From positions 104,878 through 168,877 of the forward strand of contig NZ_CAJUHF010000001.1 of the NCBI RefSeq assembly GCF_910585845.1: a stretch of DNA of 64,000 nt, in the 5' to 3' direction. The notes under the pieces are model-generated. The model did not search any database. It was not told the origin of the DNA and worked only from the letters and a program-made list of their open reading frames with translations. Source of the stretch: an uncultured Bacteroides sp. GTDB taxonomy: Bacteria > Bacteroidota > Bacteroidia > Bacteroidales > Bacteroidaceae. The stretch's first letter is position 1, and the number at the start of each line of letters is the position of its first letter. Position numbers and translations under genes: made by a program. Shown one piece after another: positions 18,182 to 26,993 of this stretch.

Positions 18182-18542
18182 AGTTTATACTTTCGTGGAA
18201 ATGACTTCTTTGCAAAAGTACGAAATGTTCCTGATATGGCAATCGGGGAAGGAGATAATTGCAGAGGTATATATAAATAGGTGTGTACTTCCTCCGCTTC
18301 GGCAATCCGGTAAAGCCTCATTCCCTAATCCTGAAAGAACAAAATGTCAAAAACGTATGGACGAATGTTTTCCTGGCTGCGTATTTATTTGTATTTTTGG
18401 CGTGAGAAATATAAATCAGTGATTCTTAAGACACAGAATGCCTGCGAAACAGCGGAAGGACCGTCTTGCCAAACACGCCTCCTTGTCTCTATAGGCAAAC
18501 TGTGAAGAACACCAAACAGGTATAAAAAACACTCTCTGAGCT
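18182..18542. other. 361-bp gap between divergent genes
   Basis: It contains the minus-strand promoter of the NUDIX gene near 18213 and presumably the plus-strand promoter of the exonuclease gene. I see no convincing gene, repeat array or hairpin. Confidence 0.6.
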
Positions 18543-19040
18543 ATGGAAAACTTTGCCGCTATAGATTTTGAAACAGCCAACGAACAACGCACCAGCGTCT
18601 GTAGCGTCGGTGTGGTGATTGTGCGCGAAGGCGAATTTGTAGACAGCTACTACAGCCTGATCCGTCCCGAACCGGAATACTACACTTATTGGAACACCCG
18701 CGTGCATGGACTCACACTGGCGGATACGGCAAAAGCCCCCATATTCCCCTTTGTCTGGCAGGAGATAGAGCCGCTTATCGAAGGATTGCCGCTCGTTGCC
18801 CACAACAAGGGATTCGACGAAAGTTGCCTGAAGGCAGTCTTCAAGACTTACAATATGGATTATCCCGACTATGACTTCCACTGCACCCTGAGCACGGCAC
18901 GCCGGCTGGTGAAAGGTTTACCCAACTACCAGTTGCACACCGTGGCGGCTTATTTCGGCTACGACCTGCAATGCCATCACCATGCATTGGCAGATGCAGA
19001 AGCCTGCGCATGGATTGCAAGGGAGATTATAGAGCCGTGA
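18543..19040 (+). CDS. 3'-5' exonuclease, DnaQ/epsilon-like (DEDDh)
   Basis: 165 residues, essentially only the exonuclease fold. Exo I is FAAIDFETANE (Asp and Glu ligands), Exo II is LVAHNKGFDESCL (Asp), and Exo III is HHALADAEACAW with the catalytic His and last Asp, the DEDDh arrangement. RVHGLTLADT is also typical of the DnaQ superfamily. Small stand-alone members of this family trim single-stranded DNA or act in RNA turnover; there is no polymerase or UvrC-like fusion here. It begins a plus-strand run continuing with the phosphatase and ComF genes. Confidence 0.92.
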   Translation: MENFAAIDFETANEQRTSVCSVGVVIVREGEFVDSYYSLIRPEPEYYTYWNTRVHGLTLADTAKAPIFPFVWQEIEPLIEGLPLVAHNKGFDESCLKAVFKTYNMDYPDYDFHCTLSTARRLVKGLPNYQLHTVAAYFGYDLQCHHHALADAEACAWIAREIIEP

Positions 19041-19197
19041 CGGGTGCACAGTCCCATCCGCAAGAGAAGAATCCTGCTTGCAAGAAGTGTGCTCCTCGTT
19101 GGCAGAAGGAGATTTCGGGACGGCAAAGACACTACCGACTGGCAAGGAGAACAACAGAATCATGAAGAACAACAGAATCATCAAAGAAAGACAGATA

Positions 19198-20004
19198 ATG
19201 AATATGGATTTAGCACAACTTACCACCGAAGTCCGACGTATCGCGATGGATGCAGGAAGATTTCTGAAGGAAGAGCGGAAGAACTTCTGCCTTGAGAGCG
19301 TGGAAAAGAAACATGCGCACGACTATGTATCCTATGTAGACAAGGAATCGGAAAAGCAAATCGTTGCCGCACTCTCGGCACTGTTGCCCGAAGCCGGGTT
19401 CATTACGGAGGAAGGCTCGGCGACCTACCGCGACGAACCCTACTGCTGGGTTGTGGACCCGCTGGACGGGACGACCAATTTCATTCATGACAATGCGCCC
19501 TATTGCGTATCCATAGCCCTTCGCTCTAAAGAAGAACTGCTGCTGGGTGTAGTCTACGACCCTTGTCGCAACGAATGTTTCTACGGTTGGCAGGGCGGTG
19601 GTGCCTACGTAGACGGCAGGCGGATGCAGGTCTCCGCCGTCGGGCAGATGGAAGATGCCTTTCTGGTGGTCGAGTTGCCTTACAACTCGCAGCAATATGC
19701 CCGCACGGGCGAACATCTGATACACAACTTATATGGCAAGGTAGGCGGCATACGCATGACCGGTTCCGCAGCCTTGGCCATCTGTTACGTGGCTGCCGGA
19801 CGGTTTGATGCGTGGGCAGAGGCCTTCATCGGCAAGTGGGACTATTCGGCTGCGGCATTGCTTGTGCAGGAAGCAGGCGGCAAAGTGACCGACTTCTATG
19901 GCGGCGAGAACTTCATTGAAGGGCATCACATCATTGCCACGAACGGTTTGCTACATCAGGAATTGCAGGAACTGATACGCCAAGCCTATCCGCTGGGAAT
20001 GTGA
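19198..20004 (+). CDS. Inositol monophosphatase family protein
   Basis: 268 residues from the ATG at 19198 (MNMDLAQLTTEVRRIAMDAG), which matches where this family begins; a longer open frame upstream is unlikely. Metal and catalytic motifs are complete: the Glu pair in FITEEGS, DPLDGTTNFIHD, and WDYSAAALLVQEAGGKVTDF near the C-terminus. Family members hydrolyse inositol monophosphate or adenosine 3',5'-bisphosphate (SuhB or CysQ-like) with magnesium; sequence reading does not separate these. It lies between the exonuclease and comF-like genes, all on the plus strand. Confidence 0.92.
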   Translation: MNMDLAQLTTEVRRIAMDAGRFLKEERKNFCLESVEKKHAHDYVSYVDKESEKQIVAALSALLPEAGFITEEGSATYRDEPYCWVVDPLDGTTNFIHDNAPYCVSIALRSKEELLLGVVYDPCRNECFYGWQGGGAYVDGRRMQVSAVGQMEDAFLVVELPYNSQQYARTGEHLIHNLYGKVGGIRMTGSAALAICYVAAGRFDAWAEAFIGKWDYSAAALLVQEAGGKVTDFYGGENFIEGHHIIATNGLLHQELQELIRQAYPLGM

Positions 20005-20041
20005 ATTCGAAACAAACTTATCCAATGAAACCACTTATCCA

Positions 20042-20764
20042 ATGAAACAAGTCCATTCCATGAAAAGCACAATGCGAAATTATCTGAAAACTCTGTCGCA
20101 TCTCTTCTTCCCGTGCCATTGCGTCGTTTGCGGGACACCGCTTGCAGAGAGCGAAGAAGCAATCTGCACCCGTTGCAACATGGACATGCCGCGTACGGAT
20201 TACCATAAGATAAAAGACAATCTCGTAGAACGCATGTTCTGGGGGAAGATACCCTTAGAACGCGCCACCTCCTATTTCTTTTACCGCAAGGGAGGAGATT
20301 TCCGCCGAGTTCTACATCGGCTCAAGTATGGCGGGCAGAAAGAGCTGGGAGAGATAATGGGGCGTTTCATGGCGGCGGAGTTGCAGTCTGAGAACTTCTT
20401 CGTGGGCATTGATGTCATCGTTCCCGTCCCCTTGCACTCTTGCAAGCAGAAAGTCCGCGGATACAATCAAAGCGAATGGATAGCCCGCGGAATATCTCGC
20501 GTGTCGGGAATCCCTGTGGACGCATCTGCCGTGATACGTGAGCGGAATACGGAAACGCAGACGCATAAGTCCGCCTACATGCGTTGGGAAAACGTTGGAG
20601 GAGTCTTCCGGTTGCATCATCCGGAGGCCTTTGTGGGAAGACATGTGCTGATTGTGGATGATGTGCTGACCACCGGTTCTACCACTACCGCCTGTGCCGA
20701 TGCTTTCCGTGGAGTAGAAGGGATACGCATCAGCATACTGACGTTGGCAAAGGCGGAGGCGTGA
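20042..20764 (+). CDS. ComF family phosphoribosyltransferase-like protein
   Basis: 240 residues (or up to ten fewer if a later ATG is used). An N-terminal Cys4 zinc finger (CHCVVCGTPLA with CTRCNMDMP) and a C-terminal type I phosphoribosyltransferase domain with the PRPP loop VLIVDDVLTTGSTTTAC identify ComF/GntX. VRGYNQSEWIARGISRVSG is the family's central conserved block. In competent bacteria ComF helps DNA uptake, whereas in E. coli GntX is needed for using DNA as a nutrient; its role in Bacteroides is not known. Its stop is followed by a 468-bp repeat-rich gap before the tRNA genes. Confidence 0.92.
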   Translation: MKQVHSMKSTMRNYLKTLSHLFFPCHCVVCGTPLAESEEAICTRCNMDMPRTDYHKIKDNLVERMFWGKIPLERATSYFFYRKGGDFRRVLHRLKYGGQKELGEIMGRFMAAELQSENFFVGIDVIVPVPLHSCKQKVRGYNQSEWIARGISRVSGIPVDASAVIRERNTETQTHKSAYMRWENVGGVFRLHHPEAFVGRHVLIVDDVLTTGSTTTACADAFRGVEGIRISILTLAKAEA

Positions 20765-20840
20765 GTCTGAAGACCCTCTTCCAAGGAGCGGATAGCTCCT
20801 CTTGCGGAACCGGTTGATTTGTTCCGCGGGACGGATATTT

Positions 20841-21014
20841 TCGTCTCACGAGCTGAAAAAATTCGTCCCATGAGCCGAAAAAAATCGTCTCACGAGACGG
20901 ATTTATTTGTCTCACGAGCTGATTTTCTTCGGCTTGAACTGATTTTCTTTGCCTCACGGGCTGGTTTCTTTCATCTTATGGAATGGTTTTCTTTGCCTTA
21001 CAAACCGATTTCTT
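20841..21014. repeat. 22-bp tandem array, TCGTCTCACGAGCTGA type
   Basis: Eight units start at 20841, 20863, 20885, 20907, 20929, 20949, 20971 and 20993, all 22 bp apart except one 20-bp step. The first four share TCGTCTCACGAG (or one to three changes); later units drift to TTGCCTCACGGG and TTGCCTTACAAA, each followed by a T-rich half. The rest of the gap, 21015-21232, shows nothing recognisable. The array lies directly downstream of comF. Confidence 0.85.
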
Positions 21015-21232
21015 TTCTCTTGCGGTGGAACGGCGACTTCTTCTAATCCCGATAGAAGTCCGGCTTGCCATACAAAAAGTCCGCCGCCTTCCTGAAACTT
21101 CCGCCCTTATGAAACTGTGGGTCTACGTGGACTTTTTAAATCGGCTGACCCTCTTCAACGGAATCTGCCGTCTTCTTCTTTTCGGAGAGGAGGAAAAAGA
21201 AAAAGGTCCGTCTGCATGACGAACCTTTTCTG

Positions 21233-21306
21233 CTCTTCCTCTTGGACTTGAACCAAGGACCCTCTGATTAACAGTCAGATGCTCTAACCGACTGAGCTAA
21301 GGAAGA
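21233..21306 (-). tRNA. tRNA-Asn (GTT), copy 3
   Basis: Folded on the minus strand: acceptor TCTTCCT/AGGAAGA, anticodon stem TCTGA/TCAGA with loop CTGTTAA (anticodon GTT), T-arm CTTGG-TTCAAGT-CCAAG, discriminator G; CCA is not encoded. It is identical to the two upstream copies. Confidence 0.97.
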
Positions 21307-21327
21307 ATATACATTTGATTTCTTTTG

Positions 21328-21401
21328 CTCTTCCTCTTGGACTTGAACCAAGGACCCTCTGATTAACAGTCAGATGCTCTAACCGACTGAGCTAAGGAAG
21401 A
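21328..21401 (-). tRNA. tRNA-Asn (GTT), copy 2
   Basis: Same sequence and fold as its neighbours, with a 21-nt spacer on each side. The spacers on the two sides are identical as well, so tRNA plus spacer is an exact 95-bp tandem unit. Confidence 0.97.
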
Positions 21402-21422
21402 ATATACATTTGATTTCTTTTG

Positions 21423-21496
21423 CTCTTCCTCTTGGACTTGAACCAAGGACCCTCTGATTAACAGTCAGATGCTCTAACCGACTGAGCTAAGGAAGA
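21423..21496 (-). tRNA. tRNA-Asn (GTT), copy 1
   Basis: First copy in the transcription direction (minus strand), anticodon GTT, identical to the two that follow. Its 5' flank is unique sequence and should hold the promoter. Confidence 0.97.
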
Positions 21497-21577
21497 ATCT
21501 TGTTTTTTTCTCAAATGCGCTGCAAAAGTAATAGGATATTTTGAAATATGCAATATCTTTGCAAAAAAAAAATCGAA

Positions 21578-22558
21578 ATGGATAAAATAATTGGTATGGG
21601 CAACGCCCTTGTTGACGTTCTTGCTACGCTGAACGACGACCATCTCCTGAAAGAAATGGATTTGCCAAAAGGCAGCATGACACTGATAGACGAGAATAAA
21701 CTGCAGATAATAAACGAATGTTTCAGCCGGATGGAAACCCATCTTGCCACCGGAGGATCGGCGGGAAATGTCATCCGCGGACTGGCATGTCTTGGGGCAG
21801 GGACGGGTTTCATTGGCAAAGTAGGCAATGATGCATACGGAAAGTTCTATAAGGAGAGCCTGCTGGAGCGGGAGACGGAAGCGGAACTGCTGGTTTCTGC
21901 CGAACTGCCTTCGGGTGTGGCATCTACCTTCATATCGCCCGACGGAGAGCGGACGTTCGGAACCTATCTGGGTGCTGCTTCTACGCTGAAGGCGGAAGAA
22001 CTCTCGATAGAGATGTTCAGGGGATATACCTATCTGTTTATCGAGGGGTACCTGGTGCAAGACCACGACATGATACTGCGCGCCATCGAACTGGCAAAGG
22101 AAGCGGGTTTGCAGGTGTGCCTGGACATGTCAAGCTATAACATTGTGGAACAGGATCATGATTTCTTCTCCTTATTAATAAACAAATATGTCGATATCGT
22201 GTTTGCCAATGAGGAGGAAGCGCGCGCCTTCACCGGAAAAGAACCGCAAGAGGCTGTAGACGTGATAGCCAAGATGTGCAGCATAGCCATTGTGAAGATG
22301 GGAGCAAAAGGAGCACTCATACGCAAGGGTACGGAAGAAGTGCAGGTGGAGGCGGTAGTCGTAGACAAGGTGGCGGACACCACCGGAGCGGGCGATTACT
22401 TCGCGGCAGGTTTCCTCTACGGACTGACCTGCGGCTATTCTCTGGAGAAATGCGGCAAGACGGGTGCCGTCCTGTCGGGAAACATCATCCGGGTGATTGG
22501 AGCAGAGATGCCTGCCGATTGGTGGGAAGGCATCAAGGCAAGAATCGGCGAACTATAA
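21578..22558 (+). CDS. PfkB-family carbohydrate/nucleoside kinase
   Basis: 326 residues from the ATG at 21578 (MDKIIGMGNALVDVLATL), where the PfkB fold starts; an ATG ten codons upstream lies in the -7 region (TATCTTTG, 21554-21561). Motif 1 is TGGSAGNVIRGLACLG, motif 2 with the catalytic Asp is DTTGAGDYFAAGFLYGL. ATP-dependent sugar kinases and adenosine kinases share this fold; Bacteroides annotation often says adenosine kinase, which I cannot confirm from motifs. The S41 protease follows 34 bp downstream. Confidence 0.92.
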   Translation: MDKIIGMGNALVDVLATLNDDHLLKEMDLPKGSMTLIDENKLQIINECFSRMETHLATGGSAGNVIRGLACLGAGTGFIGKVGNDAYGKFYKESLLERETEAELLVSAELPSGVASTFISPDGERTFGTYLGAASTLKAEELSIEMFRGYTYLFIEGYLVQDHDMILRAIELAKEAGLQVCLDMSSYNIVEQDHDFFSLLINKYVDIVFANEEEARAFTGKEPQEAVDVIAKMCSIAIVKMGAKGALIRKGTEEVQVEAVVVDKVADTTGAGDYFAAGFLYGLTCGYSLEKCGKTGAVLSGNIIRVIGAEMPADWWEGIKARIGEL

Positions 22559-22592
22559 ACGGATAAATCGGTAAATTAAGAATCAGTGAGTT

Positions 22593-24266
22593 ATGAAGAG
22601 ATTTCTGAAAATACGTTGGATTGCTGCCTGTGCGCTGGCTGTGGCGGCGGTCGTTTTTTGGGGATTCAAAAGTGGAGATGACCGCAACTTCCAGGTTGCG
22701 AAGAACATAGATATATTCAATTCCATAGTGAAAGAACTGGATATGTTCTACGTCGATACGCTGGATCCGAACAAGACCATACGTGAAGGCATCGACGCCA
22801 TGCTATATTCGTTGGATCCCTATACGGAGTATTATCCGGAAGAGGATAGGGGCGAGTTGGAACAAATGCTGAAAGGTTCGTACGGAGGCATAGGCTCCAT
22901 CATCCGTTACGAGCCGAAGTTGAAACATACGGTGATCGCGGAACCTTACGAGAATATGCCCGCCGCAGAAGTGGGACTGAAAGCCGGCGATATCTTGCTG
23001 GAGATAGACGGGCAGGACTTGACGGGAAACACGGATGTAAGCAAGATGCTGCGCGGACAAGTGGGCACGAGCTTCCAGCTGAAGGTAGAGCGTCCGGGAG
23101 AGGAGAAGCCGCTGGAGTTTACAGTGGTGCGTAAGAGTATCCAGTTGCCGCTTATCCCTTATTATGGCAAGCTGGACGGTCAGGTGGGCTATATCAATCT
23201 GAGCACTTTCTCGGGCAATCCCTCCAAGGATTTCAAGAATGCTTTTCTCGATCTGAAGAAGCAGGGCATCACTTCACTGGTGATCGACCTGCGCAACAAT
23301 GGCGGAGGACTGCTGGAAGAGGCTGTGGAGATAGCCAATTTCTTCCTGCCCCGCGGCAAGATGATTGTGACCACGAAGGGTAAGATCAAGCAGGCAAGCA
23401 ACAGCTACAAGACTTTGCGCGAACCGCTGGATACGGACATCCCGCTGGCTGTACTGGTGAACAGTGGCACGGCTTCGGCTTCGGAAATCTTGGCTGGCGC
23501 TTTGCAAGACTATGACCGGGCAGTGATTGTAGGTAATCGTACGTTCGGAAAAGGACTGGTGCAGGTGCCTCGTCCGTTGCCATACGGCGGTACGATGAAG
23601 GTGACCACTTCTAAGTACTACATCCCCAGTGGCCGCTGCGTGCAGGCGATAGACTACAAACACCGTAATCCGGACGGCAGTGTAGGGCGTATCCCCGACA
23701 GCTTGACCACGGTGTTCCATACGGCTGCCGGTCGTGAAGTGCGTGACGGTGGTGGTGTGACGCCCGATGTATCGGTGAAACAGGACAAGTTGCCGAACAT
23801 CCTGTTCTATCTGGTCAACGATAATCTGATATTCAATTATGCAACGCAATATTGCTTGAAGCATACTTCGATCGCTCCTCCTGAGAAGTTTGAAGTGACC
23901 GACGCCGATTACGCCGACTTTAAAGAGATGGTGAAGAAGGCGGACTTCAAGTACGACCAGCAGAGTGAGAAGATCTTGAAGAGCCTGAAAGAGATGGCTG
24001 AATTTGAAGGATACCTTGCCGATGCTTCCGAAGAGTTCACCGCGCTTGAGCAAAAGCTCTCCCATAACCTGGACCGCGATCTTGATTATTTCGCAAAGGA
24101 GATTAAGAATATGATTGCACAAGAGATCGTGAAGCGTTATTATTTCCAGCGTGGCGGCATCGTTCAGCAACTGAAGGACGACAATGACTTGAATGAGGCG
24201 GTGAAAGTGTTGGGCGATCTTACGAAATATAAAGAGATGCTTGGCGTGCCGGTTGCAGCAAAGTAG
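22593..24266 (+). CDS. C-terminal processing peptidase (S41 family)
   Basis: 557 residues. An N-terminal signal anchor (about 9-25) exports it. A PDZ domain (YENMPAAEVGLKAGDILLEI) is followed by the tail-specific protease fold with VGYINLSTFSG and LVIDLRNNGGGLLEEAV. The Ser nucleophile is in NSGTASASEILAGAL and the general-base Lys in TFGKGLVQV, the Ser/Lys dyad of CtpA/Prc. It degrades or trims periplasmic proteins from their C-termini. The long helical tail after about residue 400 is common in Bacteroidetes members. A terminator hairpin follows at 24277. Confidence 0.95.
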   Translation: MKRFLKIRWIAACALAVAAVVFWGFKSGDDRNFQVAKNIDIFNSIVKELDMFYVDTLDPNKTIREGIDAMLYSLDPYTEYYPEEDRGELEQMLKGSYGGIGSIIRYEPKLKHTVIAEPYENMPAAEVGLKAGDILLEIDGQDLTGNTDVSKMLRGQVGTSFQLKVERPGEEKPLEFTVVRKSIQLPLIPYYGKLDGQVGYINLSTFSGNPSKDFKNAFLDLKKQGITSLVIDLRNNGGGLLEEAVEIANFFLPRGKMIVTTKGKIKQASNSYKTLREPLDTDIPLAVLVNSGTASASEILAGALQDYDRAVIVGNRTFGKGLVQVPRPLPYGGTMKVTTSKYYIPSGRCVQAIDYKHRNPDGSVGRIPDSLTTVFHTAAGREVRDGGGVTPDVSVKQDKLPNILFYLVNDNLIFNYATQYCLKHTSIAPPEKFEVTDADYADFKEMVKKADFKYDQQSEKILKSLKEMAEFEGYLADASEEFTALEQKLSHNLDRDLDYFAKEIKNMIAQEIVKRYYFQRGGIVQQLKDDNDLNEAVKVLGDLTKYKEMLGVPVAAK

Positions 24267-24276
24267 ATTGGTGGTC

Positions 24277-24330
24277 GGATAATCGCAGATGAAAGTATTC
24301 ATATCAGGAAACTTTAATCTGTGATTATCC
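24277..24330. terminator. Terminator between ctp-like gene and ispG
   Basis: GGATAATCGCAGAT (24277-24290) pairs at 13 of 14 positions with ATCTGTGATTATCC (24317-24330), closing a 26-nt loop. It lies between convergent genes. Confidence 0.7.
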
Positions 24331-24433
24331 GCTTTGTTTATTCCGTTTCGTAAAGTGGTGTATACGGAACTTCAATGTGAAATACGCAGACTTCCTTTTC
24401 CGCCTACGTTTCTTTTCTCTTTATATAAATAAG

Positions 24434-26281
24434 TTATTGCGGGTCCGTATAATCCCCGTTCGCCTTGATCAGTGCAATCAGTTTTTCTACAGCTTCTTCT
24501 TCGGGGATGTTCTTTTCGACGCATTCTTTCTTCTTGTACAGGCTGACCTTTCCTCGTGCGGCACCCACGTAGCCGTAGTCGGCGTCCGCCATCTCGCCCG
24601 GACCATTCACGATGCACCCCATGATACCTATCTTCAAACCTTTCAGATGCGAAGTCGCCGCCTTTACGCGGGCTATGGTACTTTGAAGGTCGAACAAGGT
24701 ACGGCCGCAACCGGGACAGGAGATGAACTCCGTCTTACTGGTACGCACACGTCCGGCTTGCAGGATGCCGAAGGCGGTGGCGTCTACTGTGGCATGGCTG
24801 ATGTTGTTCCCTTGATTGAAAAGGAAGATACCGTCGCATAAACCGTCCAGTATCAATGCACCCATGTCGGCGGCGGCCTTGATTTGGAAGTCTTCTGTCT
24901 CGTTCTCTGCATAATGCTGGAAGAAGACAACAGGATTTTCCAATCCCTCTTGCATCAGCTGATGAACCAGGGCACGGTGTTCTCCGAGTCGGTTGGGATG
25001 GTTACTTTGCGATACGATCACTATTTCGGGATGGTATTTCAGGCAGGCTATCACCTCTTCGTTCAGTGTCATGTAGGTCAGGAACAGAAACTTCATATCC
25101 GCCTGGCAAGCACTGAGAAGATACAGTTGCTGGTGGTTGAAGGCCGGGTATGTTCCCTCTTCACCCTGCCAGAGATTGGCGTCGAGGATGTAGGCGATGC
25201 CCGGTTCACGCATCTTTAGCGGCGTATGTCCCATGTAGATGTAGTCGGGAGCGAACTGCTGATTTGTTTCATACTCCCCGTCTAAGCGTTCTGCGATCAC
25301 GGCGGGCTGATGGTCTCCGCCGATGTTCCGCACGGCAACCGTCTTGCGTCGGGTGGGAGAAAGGTAGTTGAAACCGGTTGCTTCTGCTCCGGGGATATAG
25401 GGATGGTTTTGGCGCTGCATGATGTAGTTCACCAGTTTGCGGGCAACGGGTATTTCCGCTTCGGGAGCTTCACTCAGCGATACACGGATGGTGTCGCCCA
25501 GCCCGTCCGCCAGCAAGGCCCCGATGCCAAGGGCAGACTTGATGCGTCCGTCTTCGCCATCGCCGGCTTCGGTCACGCCGAGGTGCAGGGGGAAGTGCAT
25601 GCCTTCTTTCTCCATCACGGCAGCCAGCAGGCGCACGGTCTTCACCATCACCACCGTATTGGAGGCTTTGATGGAAATGACCACGTCTGTGAAGTGCTCT
25701 TCCACACAGATGCGCAGGAACTCCATGCACGACTCCACCATGCCTTCCGGTGTATCGCCGTAGCGCGACATGGTTCGGTCGGACAATGAACCGTGGTTTA
25801 CGCCGATGCGTATGGCGGTGTAGTTTTCCTTGCAGATGTTGAGGAAGGGGACGAAGCGGTCTCTGATCTTCTGCAGTTCTTGCGCATACTCTTCATCCGT
25901 ATATTCCAGATGCTTGAAGGTGCGTGCGGCATCTACATAGTTTCCGGGATTGATGCGCACCTTTTCTACATATTGTGCCGCCACATCGGCTACTTTCGGA
26001 TTGAAATGGATGTCCGCCACCAGCGGAACCATATATCCGTCGCGGCGCAGGGCAGCGTTGATGTTCATCAGGTTGTCTGCTTCCTTGATGCCCTGTGCTG
26101 TGAGGCGGACGTATTCGCCTCCTGCATCTGCAATTCGTTTGACTTGTGCCACGCTGGCTTCCGTGTCCTGTGTGGCGGTGTTCGTCATACTTTGTATGCG
26201 TATGGGATTAGAGCCGCCCATTGGGGTGGCTCCAATATTTACTTCTGATGTTTCCCGACGGGAATAGTTGAATAAATCCAC
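24434..26281 (-). CDS. ispG: 4-hydroxy-3-methylbut-2-enyl diphosphate synthase, long form
   Basis: 615 residues, the two-lobe form with a central insert found in Bacteroidetes, Chlamydiae and plants, against about 370 in E. coli. The TIM-barrel start is clear (INIGATPMGGSNPI-like region, then VRLTAQGIKEADNL and VADIHFNP). The [4Fe-4S] ligands are the two Cys in ISCPGCGRTLFDL and the Cys in MGCIVNGPGEMADADYG. It carries out the reductive ring opening of MEcPP in the non-mevalonate isoprenoid pathway. It starts 4 bp after purE ends, so the two genes are co-transcribed. Confidence 0.96.
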   Translation of the reverse strand: MDLFNYSRRETSEVNIGATPMGGSNPIRIQSMTNTATQDTEASVAQVKRIADAGGEYVRLTAQGIKEADNLMNINAALRRDGYMVPLVADIHFNPKVADVAAQYVEKVRINPGNYVDAARTFKHLEYTDEEYAQELQKIRDRFVPFLNICKENYTAIRIGVNHGSLSDRTMSRYGDTPEGMVESCMEFLRICVEEHFTDVVISIKASNTVVMVKTVRLLAAVMEKEGMHFPLHLGVTEAGDGEDGRIKSALGIGALLADGLGDTIRVSLSEAPEAEIPVARKLVNYIMQRQNHPYIPGAEATGFNYLSPTRRKTVAVRNIGGDHQPAVIAERLDGEYETNQQFAPDYIYMGHTPLKMREPGIAYILDANLWQGEEGTYPAFNHQQLYLLSACQADMKFLFLTYMTLNEEVIACLKYHPEIVIVSQSNHPNRLGEHRALVHQLMQEGLENPVVFFQHYAENETEDFQIKAAADMGALILDGLCDGIFLFNQGNNISHATVDATAFGILQAGRVRTSKTEFISCPGCGRTLFDLQSTIARVKAATSHLKGLKIGIMGCIVNGPGEMADADYGYVGAARGKVSLYKKKECVEKNIPEEEAVEKLIALIKANGDYTDPQ

Positions 26282-26285
26282 TTTT

Positions 26286-26795
26286 TTAATTGACTTTGTA
26301 CTCGTATTTCACGCCTTTCAGCTCTTCGTTAGCTTTTACGATTTTCTTCTTCAATCCCTCTTTGTAGGCGGCAAAGCTCTCGGCAAGGCTCTTGTCGCTC
26401 AGTGCCAACATCTGTATGGCGAGGATGGCGGCGTTCATGGCACCGTTGATGGCTACTGTGGCTACGGGGATGCCGGGAGGCATCTGTATGATAGAGTAGA
26501 GGGCATCTACGCCGTCCAATACGCTTCCTTTGATGGGTACTCCGATGACTGGCAGTGTGGTGTTGGCTGCGATGACTCCGGGCAGTGCGGCTGCCATGCC
26601 GGCTGCTGCGATAATAACTTTCACGCCGCGTTGACGGGCATTTTGGGCAAACTCTTCCACTGCTTCCGGTGTACGGTGGGCGGAGAGGGCGTTCATTTCG
26701 AACGGTACGTGTAAATCATTCAGCAGTTGGGCGGCTTTTTCCATGACGGGAAGGTCGGAGGTGCTACCCATGATGATGCTTACTAATGGTGACAT
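26286..26795 (-). CDS. purE: N5-carboxyaminoimidazole ribonucleotide mutase
   Basis: 169 residues, standard size. The class I PurE motifs are all there: IIMGSTSDLPVMEKAA at the N-terminus, the active-site His in ALSAHRTPE, AAAGMAAALPGVIAA, and LPVIGVPIKGSVLDGVDAL with MPPGIPVATVAING. It moves the carboxylate from N5-CAIR to C4 in purine synthesis. It sits between gcvH and ispG on the minus strand. Confidence 0.97.
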   Translation of the reverse strand: MSPLVSIIMGSTSDLPVMEKAAQLLNDLHVPFEMNALSAHRTPEAVEEFAQNARQRGVKVIIAAAGMAAALPGVIAANTTLPVIGVPIKGSVLDGVDALYSIIQMPPGIPVATVAINGAMNAAILAIQMLALSDKSLAESFAAYKEGLKKKIVKANEELKGVKYEYKVN

Positions 26796-26837
26796 GGTTG
26801 ATTACTGTTTATTGGTTATGTTTTATGGTTTAATTAA

Positions 26838-26903
26838 GAACCTGTTTAAATTTTCTTCAAAAAGAACTCTCAAAAGAAGACTGAACAAAATTTAAACAGG
26901 CTC
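26838..26903. repeat. Large inverted repeat between gcvH and purE
   Basis: GAACCTGTTTAAATTTT (26838-26854) and AAAATTTAAACAGGCTC (26887-26903) are inverted copies with one mismatch; a second short pair, TCTTC and GAAGA, sits inside. It can form a long hairpin and act as a terminator for gcvH, or be a copy of a dispersed palindromic element. Confidence 0.7.
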
Positions 26904-26993
26904 TAAGAATGAAGGGGAGAAGAGAGAGAGGCAACACACCACTCACAGATCTTCATCCTTCATTCCTGTTCGTTCATGTTCTTGATCTTAATC

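Noticed and set aside
18096..18422. A 108-residue plus-strand frame in the gap before the exonuclease gene
   Set aside because: Its first part is antisense to the NUDIX gene, and the rest shows no conserved-looking features.
20841..21014. Regular repeat spacing suggesting a CRISPR array
   Set aside because: Units follow each other without unique spacers, are only 22 bp long, drift along the array, and no cas gene is nearby. The same holds for the arrays at 4514, 9942, 32486, 33997 and 55945.
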